From an uncultured bacterium (GTDB lineage: Bacteria; Bacteroidota; Bacteroidia; Chitinophagales; Chitinophagaceae): DNA of 45,432 nt. Location: positions 1 to 45,432 of the forward strand of contig CAILKQ010000056.1 in NCBI GenBank assembly GCA_903834825.1, written 5' to 3'. Below are positions 32,587-40,663 of the stretch, piece after piece. Made by a program: the position numbers and the translations under genes. Within the stretch, counting starts at the first letter, position 1; every line of letters starts with the position of its first letter. The notes beneath the pieces were generated by a model that saw only the letters and a program-made list of their open reading frames with translations, was not told the origin of the DNA and did not search any database.

Positions 32587-35094
32587 ATGGCGAAGGCGAA
32601 ATTTGTAATTGATCACGACAATGAATCAGGCGTTTCAGGACAGTATAAAAGCTGGTTCCTGGATTATGCTTCTTATGTAATTCTCGAGCGCGCAGTACCA
32701 GGTGTAGTCGATGGTCTCAAACCAGTGCAAAGAAGGATCCTTCATTCCATGAAAGAGATGGATGATGGCAGGTTGAACAAGGCGGCCAATATCATCGGAC
32801 AAACCATGCAATACCATCCGCATGGTGATGCCAGTATTCAAGATGCGCTGGTCAATCTTGGCCAGAAAGACCTGCTTGTAGATACCCAGGGAAACTGGGG
32901 AGATGTCAGAACCGGTGATGATGCTGCAGCTGCACGGTATATTGAGGCCAGATTGAGCAAATTTGCACTGGACGTGGCTTTCAATGCAAAGACCACCAAA
33001 TGGCAATTGAGCTATGATGGCAGAAAAAAGGAGCCCATCGATCTTCCTATGAAATTTCCCATGCTGCTTGCACAAGGGGCAGAAGGGATTGCGGTGGGAT
33101 TGTCAACCAAAATTCTTCCCCATAATTTCATAGAACTGATCGAGGCATCCATCAAATACCTGAAGGGAAAGAAGTTTGAATTGTTTCCTGATTTTCAAAC
33201 GGGTGGCATGATTGATGCCAGCAATTACAATGACGGAAAACGCGGTGGGCGCATTCGTTGTCGCGCACATATTTTTGAAGTGGACAAAAAAATGCTGGTC
33301 ATCAAAGATGTTCCTTACGGTGTAACCACCACCCAGCTGATGGAATCGATTGTAAAGGCAAACGATCAGGGCAAGATCAAAATCAAGAAAGTAACCGACA
33401 ATACCGCTGCTGAAGTTGAGATCCTCGTGGAACTGGCAGCAGGAATTTCATCAGACATCACCATCGATGCCTTGTATGCTTTTAGCGATTGTGAGGTAAG
33501 CATAGCGCCCAACGCCTGTGTGATTGTAGATCAAAAACCTTTGTTTCTCAGTGCTACAGAATTGTTGAGGATTTCAGCAGACAATACCAAAGACCTGTTG
33601 ATGCTGGAGTTGCAGATCAGGCTTTCGGAACTCCAGGAAAAATGGCATTTCACTTCACTGGAAAGGATCTTTTTTGAAGAAAAGATTTACAAGGAATTGG
33701 AGAAAAAGCATGAGGATTGGGAAAAGGTTTTATTGGCCATCCAAAAGGGATTTGATCCTTTCATAAAACTTTTCAAAAGGGATATCACCAGAGAAGATAT
33801 TGTCAAACTTACTGAGAAGCCGGTTCGCAGGATCTACAAGCTTGATATTGACGAGCTGAACATGCAGATCAATGCCATCGAAGAAGAAATCAAACAAGTG
33901 AACCATCACCTGGCCAATCTGACCGATTATGCCGTGGCGTACTACCAGGGCTTGCAGGAAAAATACGGCAAGGGAAGGGAACGCAAGACCGAGATCAAAC
34001 CTTTTGATGTCATACAAGCCAGGAATGTGGCCATAGCCAACATTCGTCTGTACATGAACAGGGCGGAGGGTTTCATCGGCACCAGCCTGAAGAAAGATGA
34101 GTTTATTGCTGAGTGTTCTGACCTTGATGATATCATCGTTTTTACAAGACGAGGCATCATGAAAGTGGTGAAGGTGGATGACAAGGCATACATAGGAAAG
34201 GACATCATCTATGCTGCCATCTTCCAGAAAAATGATGAGCGCTCTACCTACAACATGATTTACACGGATGGCGCTACTGGTATATCTTATGCAAAACGTT
34301 TCAATGTAACCGGTGTTACGCGAGACAAGGAATATGACCTGACCAAAGGGAGCGACAAGTCAAAAATGAACTATTTCACGGCCAATGCCAATGGAGAAGC
34401 CGAATCGGTTGCCATTGCGCTGAGTCCCAATTGCAGCGCAAGAAACAAGCAGCTTGATTTTTATTTTGAAACACTGGATATCAAGGGCCGCAGCTCAGTT
34501 GGAAACCAGGTCACAAAATACCCTCTCAAGAGTGTCAAACTCAAGGAAGCAGGCAAGTCAACACTGGGCGGTAGAGACATTTGGTTTGATGAGGTTTTTG
34601 GTCGTTTGAATGTTGATGGCAAAGGCAGGCTGTTGGGAAGTTTTCAGCCTGATGATCAATTGCTGGTCATCTTCAAGCAGGGTTTCTATGAAATCACCAA
34701 CATTGAATTGACGCAAAGAATAGATGTTGACCAACTGCTTACCATTGAAAAATTTGATCCCAGAAAGATCATCACCGCCGTTTACCTTGACAATGAGAAA
34801 TTACAGTTCAATGTAAAGCGCTTCAAGATTGAAACAACAACCATGAACAACAAGTTCTTTTTTATCCGGGAGGCAGATGGCAATCGGGTAGAAGCTGTTT
34901 CAACGGAGGCTGGTCCAGTTGCCATCATACGGTCTGGAAGGGGCGCCCAGCTGAAAGAGTCCAGGGTACGGATTGCAGATTTTGTAGAAGTGATGGGATG
35001 GAAGGCTGTAGGCAACAAGTTGACAGATTTTTCAAAGACAACTGAAATAGAATGGCTGGATACTGAGGGAAACAAGCAAACCTCGCTATTTTAG
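32587..35094 (+). CDS. parC: DNA topoisomerase IV subunit A
   Basis: 835 residues. The breakage-reunion domain opens with SWFLDYASYVILERAVPGVVDGLKPVQRRILHSM. It then has QTMQYHPHGDASIQDAL, NWGDVRTGDDAAAARYIEARLSKFA (active-site Tyr within AARYIEARL) and the FPMLLAQGAEGIAVGLSTKILPHN tower/gate block. The C-terminal third carries beta-pinwheel-like repeats (VFTRRGIMKVVKVDDKAYIG, VIFKQGFYEITN) more divergent than in GyrA, with no clear GyrA-box, which supports ParC. It forms topoisomerase IV with the parE product two genes upstream; translation may be coupled to the DUF1835 gene. Confidence 0.93.
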   Translation: MAKAKFVIDHDNESGVSGQYKSWFLDYASYVILERAVPGVVDGLKPVQRRILHSMKEMDDGRLNKAANIIGQTMQYHPHGDASIQDALVNLGQKDLLVDTQGNWGDVRTGDDAAAARYIEARLSKFALDVAFNAKTTKWQLSYDGRKKEPIDLPMKFPMLLAQGAEGIAVGLSTKILPHNFIELIEASIKYLKGKKFELFPDFQTGGMIDASNYNDGKRGGRIRCRAHIFEVDKKMLVIKDVPYGVTTTQLMESIVKANDQGKIKIKKVTDNTAAEVEILVELAAGISSDITIDALYAFSDCEVSIAPNACVIVDQKPLFLSATELLRISADNTKDLLMLELQIRLSELQEKWHFTSLERIFFEEKIYKELEKKHEDWEKVLLAIQKGFDPFIKLFKRDITREDIVKLTEKPVRRIYKLDIDELNMQINAIEEEIKQVNHHLANLTDYAVAYYQGLQEKYGKGRERKTEIKPFDVIQARNVAIANIRLYMNRAEGFIGTSLKKDEFIAECSDLDDIIVFTRRGIMKVVKVDDKAYIGKDIIYAAIFQKNDERSTYNMIYTDGATGISYAKRFNVTGVTRDKEYDLTKGSDKSKMNYFTANANGEAESVAIALSPNCSARNKQLDFYFETLDIKGRSSVGNQVTKYPLKSVKLKEAGKSTLGGRDIWFDEVFGRLNVDGKGRLLGSFQPDDQLLVIFKQGFYEITNIELTQRIDVDQLLTIEKFDPRKIITAVYLDNEKLQFNVKRFKIETTTMNNKFFFIREADGNRVEAVSTEAGPVAIIRSGRGAQLKESRVRIADFVEVMGWKAVGNKLTDFSKTTEIEWLDTEGNKQTSLF

Positions 35095-35147
35095 GCGTGA
35101 TTTTGCAGGTCAAGTACCCATAGTCTTCCCAAATGCCGTGGATGGCC

Positions 35148-35155
35148 TATATTTG
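35148..35155 (+). promoter_or_regulatory. -7 promoter box for accD
   Basis: TATATTTG matches TAnnTTTG, 24 bases before the accD ATG at 35180. No good TTG at the -33 position. Confidence 0.5.
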
Positions 35156-35179
35156 TATTTCGAACAATAACTGTTTCAA

Positions 35180-36097
35180 ATGCCTCTTAAAAGAGAAGAA
35201 GATTTCAACGCACAGCTTTCTGGGTCCATGTCGGAGCCGGAAACAGGTTCCAATAGTTGGTTCAAGAGACGCAAGAAAGGGATCAGCACATCAACAGCTG
35301 AGAAAAAAGAAGCACCGGATGGTCTTTGGACAAAATGCCCTGATTGCAAGTATACCTGTACAACGGTAGAATTAAAGGAGAATTTCTCGGTGTGTCCACA
35401 ATGCCAATACCATCACCGCATTGGTAGTGCCGAGTATTTTGACATACTTTTCGACGATCAGCAATACGAGGAAATGTTTGCAGAAATACGGTCAATCGAT
35501 TTTCTGGGCTTCAATGACCTCAAACCGTATAAGAAGCGTCTTGATGATGCCTATGAAAAAACAGGGCTCCATGATTCCATCACTTCTGCCCATGGTAAAG
35601 TGAATGGGCAGGATCTCGTGGTTTGCTGCATGGATTTCAATTTCATCGGTGGTTCGTTGGGCAGTGTAATGGGTGAAAAGATTGCAAGGTCAGCAGATTA
35701 TTGCCTGAAACACCGCATCCCCTTCATGATCATCAGCAAAAGTGGTGGCGCCCGCATGATGGAAAGTGCATTCTCCCTGATGCAACTTCCCAAAACAATT
35801 GGCAAAATCAGCAGGCTTGCTGTTGCAGGAATTCCTTATATCTCACTCTGTACAGACCCGACGTATGGTGGTACAACCGCCTCCTTTGCCATGGTGGGAG
35901 ACATCAACATCGGTGAACCCAAGGCCATGATTGGTTTTGCAGGCCCACGGGTAATCAAAGAAACCATCAAGCGTGATCTGCCGGAAGGATTTCAGACCTC
36001 CGAGTTTGTCATGGATCATGGATTCTTAGACATGATTGTTGCCCGAAAAGACCTGAAGGAACGACTTTCTACTTTGCTCGGACTATTTGCCAGCTAA
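35180..36097 (+). CDS. accD: acetyl-CoA carboxylase carboxyltransferase subunit beta
   Basis: Transfers the carboxyl group from biotin to acetyl-CoA, giving malonyl-CoA for fatty acid synthesis, as an alpha2-beta2 complex with AccA (not in the window). 305 residues. The N-terminal zinc ribbon has four cysteines Cys53, Cys56, Cys72 and Cys75 in LWTKCPDCKYTC...VCPQCQYHHRI. The crotonase-fold domain shows LVVCCMDFNFIGGSLGSVMGEKIARSADYC, ISKSGGARMMESAFSLMQL, DPTYGGTTASFAMVGDINIGEPKAMIGFAGPRVI and the FQTSEFVMDHGFLDMIV end. The first ~40 residues (Ser/Lys-rich) are variable in the family. Confidence 0.96.
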   Translation: MPLKREEDFNAQLSGSMSEPETGSNSWFKRRKKGISTSTAEKKEAPDGLWTKCPDCKYTCTTVELKENFSVCPQCQYHHRIGSAEYFDILFDDQQYEEMFAEIRSIDFLGFNDLKPYKKRLDDAYEKTGLHDSITSAHGKVNGQDLVVCCMDFNFIGGSLGSVMGEKIARSADYCLKHRIPFMIISKSGGARMMESAFSLMQLPKTIGKISRLAVAGIPYISLCTDPTYGGTTASFAMVGDINIGEPKAMIGFAGPRVIKETIKRDLPEGFQTSEFVMDHGFLDMIVARKDLKERLSTLLGLFAS

Positions 36098-36136
36098 CTG
36101 CAATTTTTCAACTGAATCGCGTGCGGTCAATAAATA

Positions 36137-36571
36137 ATGGAACTCAGAAACAAATCTGCCACATTCGAGTATTTCATCGAAGATAAATTCGATGCAGGAA
36201 TGGTTTTGACCGGCACTGAAGTAAAATCACTCCGGGATGGAAGGGTTAGTTTCAATGATAGTTATTGCCTGATTGACAGGGAAGAAATGTATGTCAAAGG
36301 GCTTCATATCGCCCATTATTCATTTGGGAGCTATTCCAACCATCCACCAGTGCGCGATCGAAAATTACTGCTGAAAAAAAAGGAAATTTCGCGCATTACC
36401 CAAAAGCTGAAAGACAAGGGATTTACCATCATCCCGCTTAAAATTTACTTCAACGAGAGGGGATTTGCCAAGATACAAATAGGCCTGGCAAAGGGTAAAA
36501 AACTGCATGACAAACGGGATTCTATCAAACAACGGGAGACTGAGCGGGAGATCAAAAGGTACCTGGGTTAA
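36137..36571 (+). CDS. smpB: SsrA-binding protein SmpB
   Basis: Binds tmRNA and stalled ribosomes in trans-translation. 144 residues. The OB-fold core is clear: LRNKSATFEYFIEDKFDAGMVLTGTEVKSLRDGRVSFNDSYC, then MYVKGLHIAHYSFGSYSNHPPVRDRKLLLKKKEI and KGFTIIPLKIYFNERGFAKIQIGLAKGKKLHDKRDSIKQRETEREI, with the basic DKR-type C-terminal tail that reads the empty A site. The partner tmRNA gene (ssrA) is not found nearby. It is 39 bases after accD, and a terminator follows. Confidence 0.96.
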   Translation: MELRNKSATFEYFIEDKFDAGMVLTGTEVKSLRDGRVSFNDSYCLIDREEMYVKGLHIAHYSFGSYSNHPPVRDRKLLLKKKEISRITQKLKDKGFTIIPLKIYFNERGFAKIQIGLAKGKKLHDKRDSIKQRETEREIKRYLG

Positions 36572-36579
36572 ATAATCAA

Positions 36580-36620
36580 CCAATTGAAGTAATTCTTTTG
36601 TCAATTGGCTTTAATTTTTT
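36580..36620 (+). terminator. probable terminator after smpB
   Basis: CCAATTGA (36580-36587) and TCAATTGG (36601-36608), an 8-bp stem with a 13-base loop, then CTTTAATTTTTT. The stem is AT-rich, so it is weaker than the others. Its T-run overlaps the -33 element of the trp leader promoter. Confidence 0.55.
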
Positions 36621-36649
36621 GGAATTATTGGAGTTTTTCATCAAATTTG
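36619..36649 (+). promoter_or_regulatory. promoter of the trp-his leader
   Basis: TTG (36619-36621), 20-base spacer, CAAATTTG (36642-36649), one mismatch from TTG-N19-TAnnTTTG. The box ends 5 bases before the leader peptide ATG at 36655, so the leader peptide would be read from a leaderless transcript. Confidence 0.5.
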
Positions 36650-36654
36650 TTGAA

Positions 36655-36708
36655 ATGAAAAGAAATTATACAAACAACGGTTGGCATTTTATCTCTGATA
36701 AGGGGTAA
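36655..36708 (+). CDS. trpL: leader peptide of the trp-his operon (17 codons)
   Basis: Open frame ATG to TAA encoding MKRNYTNNGWHFISDKG. The Trp codon (36682-36684) and His codon (36685-36687) are adjacent and followed by Phe; Tyr is at position 5. It is placed between a promoter-like element and the alternative hairpins that end in a terminator 14 bases before trpE, which is the standard position of an attenuation leader. The stop codon falls next to the strand (36697-36705) that decides between antiterminator and terminator. Only one Trp codon is present, against two or more in many trp leaders, so the sensing role is inferred. Nothing but position, codon content and RNA structure supports expression. 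Confidence 0.65.
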   Translation: MKRNYTNNGWHFISDKG

Positions 36709-36766
36709 ATCCTATGTTGTATAGTAACATATGTAAAGCCCCGATTATTCGGGGCTTTTATTTTTA
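36689..36766 (+). promoter_or_regulatory. transcription attenuator of the trp-his operon
   Basis: Three exclusive pairings are visible. 1:2 is TTATC (36689-36693) with GATAA (36697-36701). 2:3 is the antiterminator ATAAGGGG (36698-36705) with CCCC-GA-TTAT (36739-36748, GA bulged), enclosing the small hairpin TATGTT/AACATA (36713-36731). 3:4 is the terminator AAAGCCCCGA (36735-36744), loop TTAT, TCGGGGCTTT (36749-36758), then TTTATTTTT. A ribosome stalled at the Trp-His codons would cover strand 1 and leave strand 2 free to form the antiterminator. A ribosome reaching the stop codon would cover strand 2 and allow termination. The terminator itself is unambiguous; the switch is inference from base pairing. 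Confidence 0.7.
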
Positions 36767-36779
36767 AATCAATCAATGC

Positions 36780-38243
36780 ATGGAAAAAATGAACAAGGTT
36801 AAGTTGAGCACCACATTCCGAAAGATGGCGGCAGACTTGTATACCCCGGTGGGTATTTATCTCCGCCTTCGGGATAAGTTCCGGGATACCATTTTGTTGG
36901 AAAGCACAGACCACCATACGGCCGAGAATAGTTTTTCCTTCATTGCCATCAATGCCATCGGAGGCATTGAGATAACAGCTGCGCATGAGGTAGAGTTCAA
37001 GTATCCTGGAGAGATGCCAACCAAGAGAACGCTGGAAAATACGGCAGTGCCAGCACTGGTTTGGGACTACATGCAGGGTTATGCAGTTGAGCCTGGCGCA
37101 AAAGAAACCAAGTTTTCCCAAGGACTCTATGGATATACCGCTTATGATGCCATCCCATTTTTTGAGACAATCCAATTCCGAGACAAGCCTTATGCAGAAA
37201 GAAAAGGAGGAAAATTGGAGGATAACCTGCAGGGTGATGCCATTCCCTTGATGCGATACCGGTTGTACCAATATGTTATTGCCATCGATCATTTCCGGGA
37301 TGAACTCTATTTGTTGGAGAACCATATACCAGGCATTGATGGCGACAAACAATTGATTGAAAACATCATTTGTGGAAGAGACCTTCCGCAGTTTCCCTTT
37401 GAGTCTACGGGAGAAGAAAGATCCAACCTTACCGATGAGCAGTACATTGAAATGGTGAAAAAAGGGATTGCCCATTGCTACCGGGGTGATGTATTTCAGA
37501 TTGTTTTGAGCAGGAGGTTTGAGCAGTCGTTCAAAGGGGATGAATTGAATGTTTACAGGGCGTTGAGGATGATCAACCCTTCTCCCTATCTTTTCTTTTT
37601 TGATTATGGTGAATACAAACTGATGGGGTCATCCCCGGAAAGCCAGCTCATCATTGCCAATGGACAGGCCATTGTTCACCCCATTGCCGGAACATTCAAG
37701 AGGAGTGGAGATGATGCGCTAGACAGAAAAGAAGCGGAACGCCTCTTGCAGGATCCCAAAGAAAATGCGGAGCATGTGATGCTGGTGGATCTTGCCCGAA
37801 ATGACCTTAGCCGTGTTTGTGATCATGTTAAAGTGGCCCATTACAGGCAGGTAAAATATTATTCCCATGTGATCCATCTGGTCAGTGAAGTAGTGGCCAC
37901 TGTCAGAAAAAATGCCAATCCATTCCTGTTGATGGCCAAAACATTCCCAGCTGGAACCCTGAGTGGTGCACCAAAATTCAGGGCCATGGAACTGATTGAT
38001 ACCTATGAACAAACCAAGCGTTCATTTTATGGAGGAGCAATAGGATTTACTGGATTTGATGGATCTTGTAATCAAGCGATTTTGATCAGGAGTTTCCTGA
38101 GCCGCAACAATACGCTCTATTACCAGGCTGGTGCAGGCATCGTGGCTTCCAGCGTCCCTGAAAGTGAGTTGCAGGAAGTCAACAACAAGCTGGGCGCATT
38201 GAAGAAAGCAGTGCTGTTTGCCAATGAGATTAACAAAAAATAA
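36780..38243 (+). CDS. trpE: anthranilate synthase component I
   Basis: Converts chorismate and ammonia to anthranilate, with glutamine-derived ammonia from TrpG. 487 residues. The N-terminal regulatory part contains LLESTDHHTAENSFSFIAI (the LLES element of the tryptophan feedback site). The chorismate-binding domain has YRGDVFQIVLSRRFEQ, LRMINPSPYLFFFDYGEYKLMGSSPESQLI, VHPIAGTFKRSGDDALDRKEAERLLQDPKENAEHVMLVDLARNDLSRV, FPAGTLSGAPKFRAMELID and YYQAGAGIVASSVPESELQEVNNK. It is the first structural gene after the attenuator; the ATG at 36780 is 14 bases after the terminator T-run. Confidence 0.96.
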   Translation: MEKMNKVKLSTTFRKMAADLYTPVGIYLRLRDKFRDTILLESTDHHTAENSFSFIAINAIGGIEITAAHEVEFKYPGEMPTKRTLENTAVPALVWDYMQGYAVEPGAKETKFSQGLYGYTAYDAIPFFETIQFRDKPYAERKGGKLEDNLQGDAIPLMRYRLYQYVIAIDHFRDELYLLENHIPGIDGDKQLIENIICGRDLPQFPFESTGEERSNLTDEQYIEMVKKGIAHCYRGDVFQIVLSRRFEQSFKGDELNVYRALRMINPSPYLFFFDYGEYKLMGSSPESQLIIANGQAIVHPIAGTFKRSGDDALDRKEAERLLQDPKENAEHVMLVDLARNDLSRVCDHVKVAHYRQVKYYSHVIHLVSEVVATVRKNANPFLLMAKTFPAGTLSGAPKFRAMELIDTYEQTKRSFYGGAIGFTGFDGSCNQAILIRSFLSRNNTLYYQAGAGIVASSVPESELQEVNNKLGALKKAVLFANEINKK

Positions 38244-38257
38244 AATTACCATACCCC

Positions 38258-38872
38258 TTGAAACGATTACTGGTCCTCGATAATTATGATTCTTTCACCT
38301 ATAACCTGGTGCATCTTTCCAAGGAGATCTTGGGCGAAGAAGTTGATGTGTACCGCAACGATGAGATATCGATTGCAGCAGCTGCACAATACGAGAGGAT
38401 CTTGCTCTCCCCAGGGCCGGGCATTCCAGAGGAAGCAGGGATTTTGCTCCCACTGATCAAAGCCCTTGCCCCGACACACGCATTGTTTGGGGTTTGCCTC
38501 GGTCAACAGGCCATTGGCCAGGCTTTTGGCGGAGAACTGGTCAACCTCTCAAAGGTTTACCATGGTGTGGCAACACCCATTCACCTTGCTGAAGGCTTGC
38601 TGCCATCGATCCATAAAAATGACTGGTTCAACGGGATGGATTCAACCCTTGAGGTGGGCAGGTACCACAGTTGGGTAGTAAAACAGGAAGGATTCCCAGA
38701 TGATTTGGAGATTACATCAACAGACGAAACCGGCATGATCATGTCGCTGCGCCACAAGCACTTCAATGTGCAGGGCGTACAGTTTCATCCGGAAAGTGTG
38801 CTGACACCACAAGGCAGAACAATGCTCGAAAACTGGTTGCTGAGCAGACCGAAAAATATAAAAATTCATTGA
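38258..38872 (+). CDS. trpG: anthranilate synthase component II (glutamine amidotransferase)
   Basis: Provides ammonia to TrpE. 204 residues, class I amidotransferase: LLVLDNYDSFTYNLVH, LLSPGPGIPEEAG, nucleophile elbow FGVCLGQQAIGQAFGG (Cys80), RYHSWVV, and the catalytic His-Glu in VQFHPESVLTPQG. The VLDNYDSFTYNL opening is specific to TrpG/PabA. The only suitable start is TTG at 38258; no in-frame ATG lies between it and the trpE stop. A weak start could set the TrpG level relative to TrpE. The gene may also serve folate synthesis as PabA if no separate copy exists. It overlaps the trpD start by one base. Confidence 0.94.
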   Translation: MKRLLVLDNYDSFTYNLVHLSKEILGEEVDVYRNDEISIAAAAQYERILLSPGPGIPEEAGILLPLIKALAPTHALFGVCLGQQAIGQAFGGELVNLSKVYHGVATPIHLAEGLLPSIHKNDWFNGMDSTLEVGRYHSWVVKQEGFPDDLEITSTDETGMIMSLRHKHFNVQGVQFHPESVLTPQGRTMLENWLLSRPKNIKIH

Positions 38873-39867
38873 TGAAACAGACATTGAATTATCTTTTTGA
38901 ACACAAGACATTGTCAAGTGAACATGCGCGGCAGATCCTGTTGGATCTTGGCAAAGGCGCTTTCAACGAGCATGAATTGAGTGCATTCATGACGGTCTAT
39001 CTCATGAGAACGATCACCATTGAAGAACTCATGGGTTTTCGTGATGCACTGTTGGAGCTTTGTGTGCCCATAGATTTTGAGGAAAGAAAAGTAATGGATA
39101 TTGTAGGAACAGGAGGTGATGGCAAAAATACCTTCAACATATCAACCCTTTCCTGCTTTATTGTTGCAGGTGCTGGTCAACCTGTTGCCAAGCATGGCAG
39201 CTATGGCGCCAGTTCCATCAGCGGGGCCTCCAACCTCATGGAGTCCCTGGGCTATAAGTTCAAAAATGACCAGGCATCGTTGCGCATGGAGATTGATGAA
39301 ACCAACATGTGTTTCCTGCATGCGCCTGTTTTTCATCCTGCACTCAAGGCCGTAGGACCTATCCGCAAAAACCTCAAGGTGCGCACATTTTTCAACATGC
39401 TAGGCCCCATGGTTAATCCATCCAACCCAAGCTATCAAATGGTGGGGGTGTACAACCTTGAAATAGCCAGGATCTACAATTACTTGCTCCAGGGCCAGGA
39501 CAGACAGTTTTCCATTGTTCACTCGCTGGATGGCTATGATGAAATATCCCTTACTTCAGATGTAAAACTGATCACTGCAGAAGGGGAAAAAATCTTTACG
39601 CCCACACAACTGGGGGGCATGCAGATTGATGGTAAGGAAATTTGGGGCGGTGAAACAGTAGCAGAAGCAGCATCAATATTCATGCACATCCTCAAAGGAG
39701 AGGGAACCCCCGCGCAACATGCCGTCGTTACCGCCAATGCGGCCATGGCCCTTTACATGACCCCAGCTTATAATGACTATGCTACTGCTTTTGAAGCAGC
39801 CAAAGAAAGCCTGGAGAGTGGGAAAGCCCTGGGCGTGCTTACTTCACTGATGGCGATACAATCCTGA
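38872..39867 (+). CDS. trpD: anthranilate phosphoribosyltransferase
   Basis: Transfers phosphoribose from PRPP to anthranilate. 331 residues, separate from TrpG (the two are fused in E. coli). The PRPP-binding glycine loop DIVGTGGDGKNTFNIST is followed by VAKHGSYGASSISGASNLMESLGY, CFLHAPVFHPALKAVGPIRKNLKVRTFFNMLGPMVNPSNP and a Bacteroidetes-like acidic LDGYDEISLTSDVKL. Start at the ATG 38872 inside TGATG with the trpG stop, so translation is coupled. TrpD uses PRPP, the same precursor consumed by the histidine pathway whose genes end this operon. Confidence 0.96.
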   Translation: MKQTLNYLFEHKTLSSEHARQILLDLGKGAFNEHELSAFMTVYLMRTITIEELMGFRDALLELCVPIDFEERKVMDIVGTGGDGKNTFNISTLSCFIVAGAGQPVAKHGSYGASSISGASNLMESLGYKFKNDQASLRMEIDETNMCFLHAPVFHPALKAVGPIRKNLKVRTFFNMLGPMVNPSNPSYQMVGVYNLEIARIYNYLLQGQDRQFSIVHSLDGYDEISLTSDVKLITAEGEKIFTPTQLGGMQIDGKEIWGGETVAEAASIFMHILKGEGTPAQHAVVTANAAMALYMTPAYNDYATAFEAAKESLESGKALGVLTSLMAIQS

Positions 39868-39871
39868 ACAC

Positions 39872-40663
39872 ATGAACATATTGGATACCATAGTAGTACT
39901 GAAAAAAGCAGAAGTTGATGAACGTAAAAAGCGTAAACCACTTGATGTGATCAAGCTTGATGCGTTCTATATCCGTAATACGATTTCCCTTGTGGAAGGC
40001 TTGTCAAGGCCCAATGCTTCAGGTATCATTGCGGAGTTCAAAAGAAAATCGCCTTCAAAGGGGGTAATCAATGACAGGGTTGACCTGCTGGAAGTGACCA
40101 AAGGCTATCAGGTTGCTGGTGCATCAGCCGTTTCCATATTGACCGATGAATATTTTTTTGGTGGAGATGATCAGGATGTTGTGAGGGCAAGGGAAGTATT
40201 GGATATCCCCATTCTGCGCAAGGAATTCATCATTGATGAATACCAGGTTCACGAAGCAAAGGCATTGGGCGCTGATTTAATTTTGTTGATTGCAGCTTGT
40301 CTTACCAAGGAAGAGGTGGTTCGTTTTTCAACTGTGGCCAGGTCTTTGGGCTTGGAGGTTTTGCTGGAATTGCATGATGAAGATGAACTGGGTCATGTAT
40401 GTGAAACCATTGATCTGGTGGGAATCAACAACCGAAGCCTCAAAACCTTCGATGTCAACATTGCACGCAGCCTCAGGATGGCCGGACAGCTTCCGAAGGA
40501 CAAGTTGAAAGTGGCAGAAAGTGGCATTGATGATCCGGCCCAGGTTAAATTGTTCAGGGAGAATGGATACAGCGCATTTTTGATTGGGGAGAATTTTATG
40601 AAAACAAATGATCCCGGAATAGCGTTACATGAGTTTAGGAACCAGATTGAATTATTAGGATGA
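39872..40663 (+). CDS. trpC: indole-3-glycerol phosphate synthase
   Basis: Closes the indole ring from carboxyphenylaminodeoxyribulose phosphate. 263 residues, TIM barrel, monofunctional (not fused to TrpF as in E. coli). Motifs: IIAEFKRKSPSKGVI with the catalytic Lys and Glu region, VSILTDEYFFGGDDQDVVRAREVLDIPILRKEFIIDEYQVHEAKALGADLILLIAA, LLELHDEDEL, VGINNRSLKTFDVN, and KVAESGIDDPAQVKLFRENGYSAFLIGENFMK. It starts 4 bases after trpD and its stop overlaps the trpF start in ATGA. Confidence 0.97.
   Translation: MNILDTIVVLKKAEVDERKKRKPLDVIKLDAFYIRNTISLVEGLSRPNASGIIAEFKRKSPSKGVINDRVDLLEVTKGYQVAGASAVSILTDEYFFGGDDQDVVRAREVLDIPILRKEFIIDEYQVHEAKALGADLILLIAACLTKEEVVRFSTVARSLGLEVLLELHDEDELGHVCETIDLVGINNRSLKTFDVNIARSLRMAGQLPKDKLKVAESGIDDPAQVKLFRENGYSAFLIGENFMKTNDPGIALHEFRNQIELLG

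Noticed and set aside
36572-36780. tmRNA (ssrA) gene next to smpB
   Set aside because: No tRNA-like ends or tag-peptide frame are visible; the region is explained by a terminator, promoter, leader peptide and attenuator.
36666-37475. A 269-codon minus-strand frame across the attenuator and the trpE start
   Set aside because: It lies opposite trpE and the leader, shows no family features, and would run through the terminator hairpin.
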